Shown here one piece after another: positions 6,370 through 13,583 of a DNA stretch of 22,746 nucleotides (position 1 is its first letter; each line of letters begins with the position of its first letter). Source of the stretch: JACQGD01 sp045628725 (lineage in GTDB: Bacteria > Patescibacteriota > Saccharimonadia > Saccharimonadales > Saccharimonadaceae). Location: assembly GCA_045628725.1 (NCBI GenBank), contig JAZQPT010000067.1, positions 1-22,746 of the forward strand, written 5' to 3'. Under the pieces are notes generated by a model, which saw only the letters and a list, made by a program, of their open reading frames with translations, searched no databases and was not told where the DNA came from. A program made the translations under genes and the position numbers.

Positions 6370-6893
6370 GGAAGTAGAATATTGCAGTAGACGACAGCTC
6401 CTGATACAGGAGCTGTCGTGCTAGTTGTACCTTCTGGACAATCAGATGGACCGCCTTGCAGGACGCCGACGAGCGTATAGGCACCGCCCGAAGTAATCGT
6501 TACGTACGGCCCGAGATACGAAGTGCTGCCACTTGTGACTTCAGGATGACCGTAGGCGGGCAGGCGCGTTACTCGGGCTATATTTGTATTAAGTGTCGTA
6601 TTTTCGAGACGATTCTTATTGACGCCGCAGCGGTCACCTGGAAAATCATCGCCGACACAGTAGGTACCTGCGGTAGAAGCGGGCGGATATGCACCGAAGC
6701 GAGATTTATAAAGCGCGAAGGTATTTTTCCATTGAACGAGTTCTGTTTTGCGGGTTTCATTTTGAGATCTACCTAAAGTAGCGGTCCAGTTCACTACGCC
6801 GACAGACACGAGTATTGCTAATACGACGATGACAATTAAGAGCTCTACGATAGTAAAGCCTCTTGTTTTGCTATTGCGACAAGGTAGTTGCAT
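6366..6893 (-). CDS. Type IV pilin / pseudopilin
   Basis: A 175-residue prepilin with a short basic leader, then G12-FTIVELLIVIVVLAILVSVG, the class III signal: cleavage by prepilin peptidase after G12, methylation of F13, and the helper glutamate E17 (Glu5 of mature pilin). The hydrophobic alpha1 helix runs to about residue 35 and continues as an amphipathic helix. The globular part has four cysteines (TYC, DRC, DCPEG, VYC) suited to two disulfides, as in other Patescibacteria and Gram-positive pilins. It should form part of a type IV pilus or related fibre used for twitching or host attachment; no assembly genes (pilB, pilC, pilD) are in view. Its 3' end holds a 13-bp hairpin and overlaps the plus-strand gene by 4 bp. 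Confidence 0.9.
   Translation of the reverse strand: MQLPCRNSKTRGFTIVELLIVIVVLAILVSVGVVNWTATLGRSQNETRKTELVQWKNTFALYKSRFGAYPPASTAGTYCVGDDFPGDRCGVNKNRLENTTLNTNIARVTRLPAYGHPEVTSGSTSYLGPYVTITSGGAYTLVGVLQGGPSDCPEGTTSTTAPVSGAVVYCNILLP
6391..6419. repeat. Perfect 13-bp inverted repeat inside the pilin gene
   Basis: ACGACAGCTCCTG (6391-6403) and CAGGAGCTGTCGT (6407-6419) are exact reverse complements around a 3-base loop (ATA). On the minus strand it encodes the pilin segment TTAPVSGAVV; on the plus strand it lies 21 bases after the KwaB-like stop codon. No T-tract follows on either side. It may act as a 3'-end stabiliser or bidirectional terminator for the convergent pair. Confidence 0.7.
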
Positions 6894-6901
6894 TTATATT
6901 A

Positions 6902-6907
6902 AGCATA
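6902..6907 (-). promoter_or_regulatory. -10 box TATGCT, pilin gene
   Basis: On the minus strand TATGCT is followed by 8 bases and the pilin ATG (6893). TTGTAT at 6930-6925 lies 17 bp upstream as a partial -35. No Shine-Dalgarno sequence is seen, so a leaderless message is inferred. Confidence 0.5.
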
Positions 6908-6982
6908 AGTGATTCCTACTGTTCATACAAGCTTTGAATCATCAAAATAGCGCAAGTTAATTACAAGTTAAGACTGAGCATG

Positions 6983-6988
6983 TATACT
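6983..6988 (+). promoter_or_regulatory. -10 box TATACT, helicase gene
   Basis: TATACT ends 7 bases before the ATG at 6996, giving the same leaderless geometry as the genes at 116 and 691. TTACAA at 6961-6966 is a poor -35 at 16 bp. Confidence 0.5.
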
Positions 6989-6995
6989 AGTAAGA

Positions 6996-8522
6996 ATGAA
7001 TCAGGGACTTGCGCTAGAAATAATGCTTTCTGGAGAAAGCGTACTTTTGACTGGCCCAGCAGGGGCGGGCAAGACGTATGTTTTGAACCAGTTTATAAAA
7101 CTATCTAAATACGATGGTAAGCATGTTTCTGTAACCGCAACGACAGGTTTGGCTGCGACCCACCTAGGTGGCACGACAATACATTCTTGGGCGGGCATTG
7201 GGGTAATGGATAGCCTACCGAACCATTTTGCAGAACATGTCGCAAAAGGCCGACGTGAGATTATCGAGAAAACCGACGTGTTGATTATTGATGAGATCAG
7301 TATGCTTCATGACTATCGACTAGATATGGTTGACGAAGCCTGTCGGTTAATTCGTAAAAAACCAGATACGCCGTTCGGTGGCATTCAGGTAATTATGTCA
7401 GGCGACTTTTTTCAGTTGCCACCAATAAATAGAGACGACAGTAGGGCAGGTGGATTTGTAGTGCATAGCGAAGTATGGAAAGACCTTGATCCAACGATAT
7501 GTTACCTGCAAGAACAGCATCGTCAGGATGACGAGGTGCTACTAGACATCTTGAATGCGTTACGTGGCGGTGATATTCGTCGTCATCATGCAGAGAAATT
7601 ACTCGCTCGTGTTGATGTAGAGCCGCCCAAGGATGCGCTACTGACAGAGCTACACACGGTGAATATCGATGTTGATCGTATGAACGAAACACGATTGGAC
7701 GCTCTAGATGGTGATGAATTATTCTACACGCAGACCACGACCGGATCCGAAAACTACGTCGAGAATTTGCAGCGTTCTGTATTGGCTCCGGCGACGCTCC
7801 GTTTAAAAAAAGGCGCCCTTGTGATGTCGGTAAAAAACGCAACTGATCGTAAGTACGCAAACGGCAGCATCGGGACTGTTTTGGATTTTGACGCCGCGAC
7901 AGAATATCCTATCGTCGAGTTCCAGAACGGGCGAGTGGTAACAATGGTGCCCGATAGCTGGGAGCTACGCGATGGAGACAAAAAACGAGCAAGCATCACA
8001 CAAATTCCACTGCGACTGGCGTGGGCAATTACCGTTCACAAATCGCAAGGTATGACATTGGACGCAGCGCGAATCGATCTTCGAAAAGCATTTGTTGAAG
8101 GTATGGGGTATGTGGCGCTGAGTCGTGTAAAAAACCTCGAAAATCTCTATCTAAGTGGTATTAATCGTATGGCGCTGGCCGTTAGTGCTGATGCTCAAAA
8201 CATCGACGAAAGTCTACGGACTAAAGCAGCTAATGACGCAAAGCGACTGGCGCATTTACAGGACAAGGCAGAAAAGCGAAAAGACACACCAGAACCTGTA
8301 AAGAAGCCGTCTAGCAGCAGCGGATGGGCAGAGAAAATCGCTAAGATGCGAGAGACGCACCCGAACGCATACATGCCATGGAAGCCACAAGACGACGAGT
8401 TGCTCAAGCAAGAATTTCAAAACGGCAGCCAGCTCGCCGATTTAAGTGAAAAACTCGGACGACATGAAGGTAGCGTTAAGATGCGACTACAGAAACATTT
8501 CGGTGAAGATATTATTTCGTAA
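6996..8522 (+). CDS. Pif1/RecD2-like superfamily 1B DNA helicase
   Basis: This 508-residue ATP-dependent 5'-3' helicase of the Pif1 group has Walker A GPAGAGKT at residues 20-27, Walker B LIIDEISML with D99-E100, the Q-containing GDFFQLPPI segment near 133, a YLQEQHRQ motif near 169, and AITVHKSQGMTLD near 345 (motif V/VI region, ending in YVALSRVKNLENLYLSG). The helicase core stops near residue 410. A basic, alanine-rich linker leads to a small C-terminal helical domain (about 448-508), MPWKPQDDELLKQEF...SVKMRLQKHFGED, which looks like a Myb/SANT or HTH-type DNA-binding fold. Pif1 helicases resolve G-quadruplexes and stalled forks. The gene stands alone, convergent with the next gene across 12 bp, with no visible terminator. 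Confidence 0.9.
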   Translation: MNQGLALEIMLSGESVLLTGPAGAGKTYVLNQFIKLSKYDGKHVSVTATTGLAATHLGGTTIHSWAGIGVMDSLPNHFAEHVAKGRREIIEKTDVLIIDEISMLHDYRLDMVDEACRLIRKKPDTPFGGIQVIMSGDFFQLPPINRDDSRAGGFVVHSEVWKDLDPTICYLQEQHRQDDEVLLDILNALRGGDIRRHHAEKLLARVDVEPPKDALLTELHTVNIDVDRMNETRLDALDGDELFYTQTTTGSENYVENLQRSVLAPATLRLKKGALVMSVKNATDRKYANGSIGTVLDFDAATEYPIVEFQNGRVVTMVPDSWELRDGDKKRASITQIPLRLAWAITVHKSQGMTLDAARIDLRKAFVEGMGYVALSRVKNLENLYLSGINRMALAVSADAQNIDESLRTKAANDAKRLAHLQDKAEKRKDTPEPVKKPSSSSGWAEKIAKMRETHPNAYMPWKPQDDELLKQEFQNGSQLADLSEKLGRHEGSVKMRLQKHFGEDIIS

Positions 8523-8534
8523 TTAGTTAGTACG

Positions 8535-9383
8535 CTACCGTAAAAGTACTGTTTTTATACTGCCATCGCTAATATAGAACGTTCTAAATTGTTGACCACG
8601 AAAACGAAGTTCTTCGCCTGGTTCACTTACATACGTTCTTGCAACAAGCTTTTGGTCGGCAAGTGATTTGATGATAAAGTCACGCTCCTTGTCTGATTCA
8701 TGACTGCCGCCGTGGGTTAGTCGGCCGGTGCGCCATTGAATGTCGATAGCCCGTGTTTCTTCGGTTGCTGCGCCAACCCATATCTCGCGTTTATGATTAA
8801 AGGTATGTTTTAATTTTTCTTGCCAGAAATGATAGTGTTTTTCGTTGCGGGATCCGACAATAGGTTCTTCTAGTCGCCAGAATCGAACATGATGACGAGT
8901 TCTTGCACTGCCGGCGTCGTTAGTGGGAATCTCGAACCCGATGTCGTGCGGACGATCGAATAGGTAAAGATTGCTTAGCGGTGCCTCGGGGTATGAACGG
9001 TTGAGAGCGATCGACACGACTTCGCGAAAGCCGTTTCTGAATGTTAGCGGGTCGGCTTTGTGCCATCCGGCTTTTGCCATAGCTATCTCTAGATGATTGC
9101 GGTCATAGGCGACAAGGGCGATATTAACAGGATCAGAAGGCCAGCCGTCGCCGGTCGTGACGTAGAGTGGAATATGGTCGGGCCTCGAAAATACATGAAA
9201 CAATCGCATAAGGTTGGGGATGACTAGGTATGCCATCAAACAGTAGGTAAGTAATAAGGTAAGAAATATAGCGAGCCGGCCATTTGACTCTGGCCATAAT
9301 ACGGCCACGATAAAGCTAAGGGTACCGACGCCGAGGAGAAGAATCAGAACGCGCCATAGACTACGAAGTAAAAATCTGAACAT
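8535..9383 (-). CDS. LssY C-terminal-domain membrane protein
   Basis: 282 residues starting at MFRFLLRSLWR. Two transmembrane helices lie at about 11-29 and 35-57. The cytosolic or extracytosolic part (about 70-282) matches the LssY_C domain pattern: DPVNIALVAYD, an AGWHKADPLT turn, the repeated R-x-H-H and HVRFWRLEEP strand, EIWVGAATEETRAIDI and TGRLTHGGSHESDKERDF. LssY_C is found beside or fused to PAP2 phosphatases and DedA-type proteins, but its biochemical role is not established. An upstream in-frame ATG would add 14 residues, but the -10 box at 9394-9399 favours the shorter form. It is divergent from the beta-glucosidase gene, with start codons only 46 bp apart. Confidence 0.8.
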   Translation of the reverse strand: MFRFLLRSLWRVLILLLGVGTLSFIVAVLWPESNGRLAIFLTLLLTYCLMAYLVIPNLMRLFHVFSRPDHIPLYVTTGDGWPSDPVNIALVAYDRNHLEIAMAKAGWHKADPLTFRNGFREVVSIALNRSYPEAPLSNLYLFDRPHDIGFEIPTNDAGSARTRHHVRFWRLEEPIVGSRNEKHYHFWQEKLKHTFNHKREIWVGAATEETRAIDIQWRTGRLTHGGSHESDKERDFIIKSLADQKLVARTYVSEPGEELRFRGQQFRTFYISDGSIKTVLLR

Positions 9384-9393
9384 TGTTATAGTT

Positions 9394-9421
9394 ATTATAC
9401 TAAAAAAATGAATGCTATAAT
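9394..9421. promoter_or_regulatory. Divergent back-to-back promoters (LssY_C gene and GH1 gene)
   Basis: Minus strand: TATAAT at 9399-9394, 10 bases before the ATG ending at 9383. Plus strand: extended TGC-TATAAT at 9413-9421, 8 bases before the ATG at 9430. The two -10 boxes are 16 bp apart, so each lies in the other's -35 region. Both transcripts should be leaderless or nearly so, and polymerase could not occupy both promoters at once. Confidence 0.65.
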
Positions 9422-9429
9422 ACATAGAT

Positions 9430-10695
9430 ATGGCATCACCACAGCAGTCGTTTCGTTTTCCAAAAAAGTTCCTATGGGGAGCGTCTGTCTCAGCTCATCA
9501 AGTTGAAGGAAATACCCATAACCAATGGTCAACATGGGAACTCGATCACGCCAAGACTTTAGCAGCGCAGGCGCAGTACCAGTATGCAGATTTGCCAAAT
9601 TGGCCTGAGATAAAAGATCAAGCAATGGACCCTGACAATTATGTTTCGGGTTCATCGGCAAATCACTATCAAATGTACGAGCGTGACTTTGATGTATTGC
9701 AGAAAATGAATATGAATTCGTTCCGGTTTAGCGTTGAGTGGTCACGCATCGAGCCCGAAGAAGGCGTCTGGAACGCAGAAGCTATCGATCATTACAAAGC
9801 CTATGTTGCGGCACTAAAAAAACGTAACATCGAACCAGTTCTTACGTTGTTTCACTTTACGCTGCCTGTATGGTTTGCGCAAAAAGGTGGATTTGAGCAC
9901 CGTAAAAATGTGCAATTATTTACTCGTTTTGCAGAAAAGATAGTGGGCGAATTAGGTGTCTCGATACGCTATATCATCACGATTAATGAACCCGAAGTGT
10001 ACGCGGCGGAGAGTTATTATCAAGGTAATTGGCCGCCAATGATGACCAGTAAGCGCAAATTCTGGCAGGTGACGAATAACTTGGCCCACGCCCATAATCA
10101 AACGGCAAAAGTCATCCACGGCATGAATCGCCGCTATAAAGTATCGATTGCAAAGAATTCTAATTATTTTTATGCTGGCGACAATGCTGTTCTTAGTCGT
10201 AAAAGTACTGATGTGATGCAGTATTTCCAGGACGACTATTTCCTGAAAAAGGTCATTAAACAATGTGATTACATAGGCGTAAATTATTATTTTAGCCATA
10301 GAGTATACGGCTATCGCATTCATAGTCCCGAGGATAAAGTAAGTGACCTAGGGTGGGATTTAAGTCCTGCAAACCTGGAGCAAGCGCTGGAACGCTTGCA
10401 TGACAAGTATGGACTTCCAATCATCATCACCGAAAACGGATTAGCTGATGCCACTGACGAACATCGGCAGTGGTGGATTATGCAAACAATCTATGCAATG
10501 CAAAGAGCGATGGACTACGGCGTGAAATTAGAGGGCTATATGCACTGGAGCCTGCTTGATAATTTTGAATGGGACAAGGGTAAATGGCCGCGTTTTGGAC
10601 TGATTGCTGTTGACTACAAGACGTTCAAACGAACGCCGCGTCCAAGTGCCATCTGGTTCTCGAAAGTACTGAAAAAAATAAGGAGCGGACAGTAA
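9430..10695 (+). CDS. Glycoside hydrolase family 1 beta-glucosidase
   Basis: This 421-residue cytosolic enzyme hydrolyses beta-linked glucosides or galactosides. GH1 signatures are complete: N-terminal FPKKFLWGASVSAHQVEG, then SFRFSVEWSRIEPEEG near residue 98, TINEP with acid/base E187, IITENGLAD with nucleophile E335, and GYMHWSLLDNFEWDKG near 375. There is no signal sequence, so substrates would be imported disaccharides or their phosphates. Length is a little below the usual 440-480. The stop TAA overlaps the ATG of yvcK by one base, which suggests translational coupling in a two-gene operon. An extended -10 box lies 8 bases before the start codon. Confidence 0.95.
   Translation: MASPQQSFRFPKKFLWGASVSAHQVEGNTHNQWSTWELDHAKTLAAQAQYQYADLPNWPEIKDQAMDPDNYVSGSSANHYQMYERDFDVLQKMNMNSFRFSVEWSRIEPEEGVWNAEAIDHYKAYVAALKKRNIEPVLTLFHFTLPVWFAQKGGFEHRKNVQLFTRFAEKIVGELGVSIRYIITINEPEVYAAESYYQGNWPPMMTSKRKFWQVTNNLAHAHNQTAKVIHGMNRRYKVSIAKNSNYFYAGDNAVLSRKSTDVMQYFQDDYFLKKVIKQCDYIGVNYYFSHRVYGYRIHSPEDKVSDLGWDLSPANLEQALERLHDKYGLPIIITENGLADATDEHRQWWIMQTIYAMQRAMDYGVKLEGYMHWSLLDNFEWDKGKWPRFGLIAVDYKTFKRTPRPSAIWFSKVLKKIRSGQ
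10681..10685 (+). promoter_or_regulatory. Shine-Dalgarno AGGAG of yvcK
   Basis: AGGAG lies 9 bases before the ATG at 10695, inside the last codons of the GH1 gene. It shows that the organism uses classical Shine-Dalgarno initiation for genes inside operons, in contrast to the leaderless pattern of first genes. Confidence 0.75.
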
Positions 10696-11720
10696 TGAAT
10701 GAGCCCTTCGCACGGACTGAAGTAAAGATCGCCGTTATTGGCGGAGGGACAGGCAGCTTTACATTGCTATCTGCTTTAAAGGACCATACCTCGCAAATTG
10801 CTGCGCTGGTAAACATGGCCGACGATGGCGGCAGTACAGGAATTCTTCGTGACGAATTAGGGGCGCTGCCGCCGGGTGATATTCGTCAGTGTCTCGTAGC
10901 GCTGAGTGATTCCCCGAGTATTCGTGACTTGTTTAACTATCGGTTCGAAGAGGGCAGTCTAAAGGGTCATGCATTTGGAAATCTATTTTTAACAGCACTC
11001 GAAAAAATGACGGGTGATTTCGGTAAAGGGATCGAGACGGCGAGCCAGGTGTTAAACGTGCGAGGCGTCGTCGAGCCTATTACACTAACGAATGTTACAT
11101 TGGTAACCCGTGAGGAAAATGGTGATGTTGTCCGCGGTGAATTCAAGATTGCAGATATGGACTTTAAGGGAACAAGGCCTGAATTATGGCTAGAGCCTGC
11201 TGCAGAACCAAGCGCACGTGCATTAAGGGCGATCGAAACTGCAGACATTGTTGTTATCGCACCAGGCAACCTGTATTCCAGTCTAGCTCCAGCGCTTATC
11301 GTACCGGGTGTCGGTGACGCATTAAGGCGGTCGAAGGCATTTAAAGTGTATGTATGTAATTTAGTGACAAAACCGGGGCAAACTGACGGCTATGAGGTCA
11401 GTGACTTTGCAGACGAAATCGAACGCCTTGCGGGAGCGCCGTTTTTAGACGCGGTATTATATAACGCCGAACGACCGAGCGATGCACTGCTCAAAAAGTA
11501 TGCACATGCCGGCGAAAAAAGTGTAGGATACGACGGACAACGCCTAAAAGACGCCCACTACACCGCGGCTGGCGCGAAATTATTGTCAGGATCTATCTGG
11601 AAGAACACTAATACGTCCGACCCGATTGCGTCGAGCAGAACTCTTATTCGCCATGATTCGACTGCAGTAAGTAATGCTATAATCGAACTATATGAATACT
11701 CCCGTAACGTCCGCGGCTAA
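10695..11720 (+). CDS. yvcK: YvcK/CofD-like protein (gluconeogenesis factor family)
   Basis: This 341-residue protein has the Rossmann opening IAVIGGGTGSFTLLSALK, then MADDGGSTGILRDELGALPPGDIRQCLVALS near residue 41, GHAFGNLFLTALEK near 90, and VVIAPGNLYSSLAPALIVPG near 186. These are diagnostic of the YvcK/YbhK (CofD-like) group. In Bacillus and mycobacteria, YvcK/CuvA binds UDP-GlcNAc and is needed for growth on gluconeogenic carbon and for correct PBP placement. F420 synthesis (CofD) is unlikely because no F420 genes are seen. It is coupled to the GH1 gene (TAATG overlap). The promoter and first 29 bases of the following HAD gene lie inside its 3' end. Confidence 0.9.
   Translation: MNEPFARTEVKIAVIGGGTGSFTLLSALKDHTSQIAALVNMADDGGSTGILRDELGALPPGDIRQCLVALSDSPSIRDLFNYRFEEGSLKGHAFGNLFLTALEKMTGDFGKGIETASQVLNVRGVVEPITLTNVTLVTREENGDVVRGEFKIADMDFKGTRPELWLEPAAEPSARALRAIETADIVVIAPGNLYSSLAPALIVPGVGDALRRSKAFKVYVCNLVTKPGQTDGYEVSDFADEIERLAGAPFLDAVLYNAERPSDALLKKYAHAGEKSVGYDGQRLKDAHYTAAGAKLLSGSIWKNTNTSDPIASSRTLIRHDSTAVSNAIIELYEYSRNVRG
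11675..11683 (+). promoter_or_regulatory. Extended -10 TGC-TATAAT, HAD gene
   Basis: TGCTATAAT lies within the yvcK coding region, 8 bases before the ATG at 11692. The block AATGCTATAAT and the 8-base spacing are identical to the GH1 promoter at 9411-9421. Leaderless start inferred. Confidence 0.6.
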
Positions 11721-12393
11721 CCCAAGGACTTTCTATATCCTAGATTTCGATCGGACATTGGCCGATTCTGAAAAACTGTTCGATGTGTTTGTCACGATTG
11801 CCAAGCGCTACACGACAATTCCCGAGGATCAAATTAGTGCTGCTCATGAGCAGATGATTGCTAAAGGTGACTCGTTCGACACGGCGAGCTATGTTCGCGA
11901 TCACATGCGCGAAGCGGGCGAGGCTGGGCGCTGGGACGATCTAGAGAAGCAGTTCATTCACGAATCGCGTTCACTAAACATGCTTTTACCGGGGGCAAGT
12001 GAACTACTACAGGCGCTACGGGGGCGTGGCGAACGGTTTGGTATTTTAACCTATGGTAACCCGTTGTGGCAGCATCTAAAATTATCCGCGGCCGGATTCA
12101 ACCACGTACCGCGTATTGTGTTAGTGCAAAAACAAAAAGGTCGTCTGGTGTCGACTTGGCAGCAGGTCGATGGTACATTCCATCTACCACAGGAATTTGG
12201 CGGGGGGATGGCCGACCGAATTGTCATGATTGATGACAAAGCGGTGAGCTTTGAAGGGTACCCGTCGCTACCATCTATTGGCTATCACGTCGTTGACAAG
12301 GCACACCTATTACCATCACAAGAGGGTGATATCCCAGCGAATGTGATCCATTGTGCGACGCTACCAGAAACGCAAGCGTTATTATTTTCGTAA
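11692..12393 (+). CDS. HAD-superfamily hydrolase
   Basis: This 233-residue protein has HAD motif I YILDFDRTLADSE with nucleophile D18 and acid/base D20, a helical cap in roughly residues 30-95, motif II in RFGILTYGN near 122, a lysine candidate near 148 (KQKGR), and motif III-type IVMIDDKAVSFEG near 180. Such enzymes are usually small-molecule phosphatases; the substrate cannot be read from the sequence. Cytosolic. The first 29 bases overlap yvcK in another frame, but a dedicated promoter is present, so it can be transcribed alone or as the third operon gene. Confidence 0.85.
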   Translation: MNTPVTSAANPRTFYILDFDRTLADSEKLFDVFVTIAKRYTTIPEDQISAAHEQMIAKGDSFDTASYVRDHMREAGEAGRWDDLEKQFIHESRSLNMLLPGASELLQALRGRGERFGILTYGNPLWQHLKLSAAGFNHVPRIVLVQKQKGRLVSTWQQVDGTFHLPQEFGGGMADRIVMIDDKAVSFEGYPSLPSIGYHVVDKAHLLPSQEGDIPANVIHCATLPETQALLFS

Positions 12394-12402
12394 ACACTGA
12401 TA

Positions 12403-12408
12403 TATAGT
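12403..12408 (+). promoter_or_regulatory. -10 box TATAGT, two-TM protein gene
   Basis: TATAGT predicts a start near 12415 and a leader of about 33 bases ending in the ribosome binding site GAAAGG (12435-12440), 8 bases before the ATG at 12449. This leadered, Shine-Dalgarno start differs from the leaderless genes around it. Confidence 0.4.
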
Positions 12409-12448
12409 AAGGTCACGTTTCAGCTCTTCCTATCGAAAGGTGCGAAAC

Positions 12449-13213
12449 ATGCTCATCAAAACTCGGGACGAACAACCAGTTAGTCTATGGGCTACAGGCG
12501 ACGTGACGAAGCGACAGCTGCGTAAGCTGACGCGACGCACGGAGGCGCACTCTGTTGATGCCAGGCGTGTGGAGGCGGTGGTATTCCCAGTTTTTACGAT
12601 TGGGGGGATTGTCGTTCTCCTGTCTGTCGTCACTGGAAGCTCCAGTATCTGGTGCCTCTTGTTGGTTGCTGTGCTCTGGAGCGCTGCGTATACCACTTGG
12701 CGCATGGTGTATGAGCCAATGTGGGCGACCAACTACCTGGAGATATGCGGGGCGCGTGGCGAAGTATTCACCGAAGACACAGTGGCGTGGCGTTTGCTGA
12801 TACCTGTTGGGTATCAGGATACGCTACGGGTGTGCAAACAGGAGATTGATATCGCTCTCACGGTGTTTCAGCGGCGGGTTCATGTTCCGACTGTTGCACT
12901 TGGATTCACAGAGGTCGGAAGTGGGCTCTGGTTTCTCCTTAAGGACCGTCAAAACGAGTGGCGGATCGCACGCGACGCGTACGTTGGCGCGGTTCGTCGC
13001 CAATACGGGGACGAACATGCGGAAATTGTCGAAAACCATCTTGCTGCGGCCGAGAGTGAGCTTCGCGAGGAGTTTGCGGCAAGCTTGGACGGTTTGCTAG
13101 AATCTTCTAGGAAGCAGGAGGCCAAAGCTAGGCGCTTATCCAGGCGCCTACTGTCGATCCAGGCAGCATATGACGTATCGACCGTGACCCCGAAATCACC
13201 CACGAGTAGGTGA
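12449..13213 (+). CDS. Two-TM membrane protein of unknown function, GC-richer
   Basis: Not recognised. At 254 residues it has a basic N-terminal segment (about 1-42), two closely spaced transmembrane helices (about 44-63 and 65-84), a mixed central domain, and a long helical, charged C-terminus (about 170-240) likely to form a coiled coil (REEFAASLDGLLESSRKQEA). The ATG is chosen over an in-frame GTG at 12440, because GAAAGG is at correct spacing from the ATG and would overlap the GTG. Base composition is visibly higher in GC: one hand-counted 60-base line (12781-12840) has 32 G/C against 21 in a line of ftsW. Codons such as CTC, CTG and CGG are common. With its own promoter, Shine-Dalgarno and terminator it looks like a self-contained, possibly acquired cassette. 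Confidence 0.75.
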   Translation: MLIKTRDEQPVSLWATGDVTKRQLRKLTRRTEAHSVDARRVEAVVFPVFTIGGIVVLLSVVTGSSSIWCLLLVAVLWSAAYTTWRMVYEPMWATNYLEICGARGEVFTEDTVAWRLLIPVGYQDTLRVCKQEIDIALTVFQRRVHVPTVALGFTEVGSGLWFLLKDRQNEWRIARDAYVGAVRRQYGDEHAEIVENHLAAAESELREEFAASLDGLLESSRKQEAKARRLSRRLLSIQAAYDVSTVTPKSPTSR

Positions 13214-13217
13214 GCAA

Positions 13218-13259
13218 AGGCTCCTGATGTGGTGGAGTAATCCATCGCATCAGGAGCCT
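13218..13259 (+). terminator. Intrinsic terminator after the two-TM gene
   Basis: AGGCTCCTGATG (13218-13229) pairs perfectly with CATCAGGAGCCT (13248-13259), and the loop carries a nested TGGA/TCCA stem. It begins 4 bases after the TGA stop and is followed by the T-rich gctttcttattatt. Confidence 0.85.
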
Positions 13260-13314
13260 GCTTTCTTATTATTAAAAACTATAACAAGATTATTACACCT
13301 ATCTGCAAATATTA

Positions 13315-13343
13315 TTGACAAAACATAAACAGTATGCTAATAT
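13315..13343 (+). promoter_or_regulatory. Consensus promoter TTGACA-N17-TAATAT with TGC extension
   Basis: A perfect TTGACA (13315-13320), 17-bp spacer, and TAATAT (13338-13343) preceded by TGC. The -10 ends 6 bases before the ATG at 13350, so the mRNA should be leaderless. This is the best sigma70-type promoter in the window. Confidence 0.85.
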
Positions 13344-13349
13344 AAAAGC

Positions 13350-13562
13350 ATGACAGCAAAGAAAACAAAAATAACCAAAATAGCACCAGCGATCGTAGAA
13401 GAACAAGTCATGCCTGTATTTAATCAAACTGATCAGGATGCAAAGAACGCGTTACTTATTGTTTCGCTTATTATCAATGCATTCATCCTTATTGGTTGGA
13501 TTACCCTCCAGGTGACAACAATATATGATGCCCAAGTTGCGACATTCTTGTTCGCACGCTAA
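13350..13562 (+). CDS. Small single-pass membrane protein (70 aa)
   Basis: 70 residues: a lysine-rich cytosolic start (MTAKKTKITK), an acidic and polar stretch, one transmembrane helix at about 34-56 (ALLIVSLIINAFILIGWITL) and a short tail ending in AR. It has no known family that I can name. Its promoter is near consensus and a strong palindromic terminator follows 21 bases after the stop, so it is an independent, probably highly expressed transcript directly upstream of the dcw cluster. The gene could encode a small divisome or envelope factor, but only its position suggests this. Confidence 0.7.
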   Translation: MTAKKTKITKIAPAIVEEQVMPVFNQTDQDAKNALLIVSLIINAFILIGWITLQVTTIYDAQVATFLFAR

Positions 13563-13583
13563 AACAGCTAACCCCTTGGCGTA

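Noticed and set aside
7393..7860. 155-codon minus-strand open frame inside the helicase gene
   Set aside because: It lies fully antisense to a conserved helicase core with no domain pattern or promoter; a shadow frame.
12440..12448. GTG start giving a three-residue longer two-TM protein
   Set aside because: The GTG overlaps the GAAAGG ribosome binding site, which is correctly spaced from the ATG at 12449.
13211..13240. TGA read as glycine (alternative genetic code)
   Set aside because: A terminator hairpin starts 4 bases after the TGA at 13211-13213, and the TGA at 3261-3263 is followed at once by TAG. Both fit TGA as stop.
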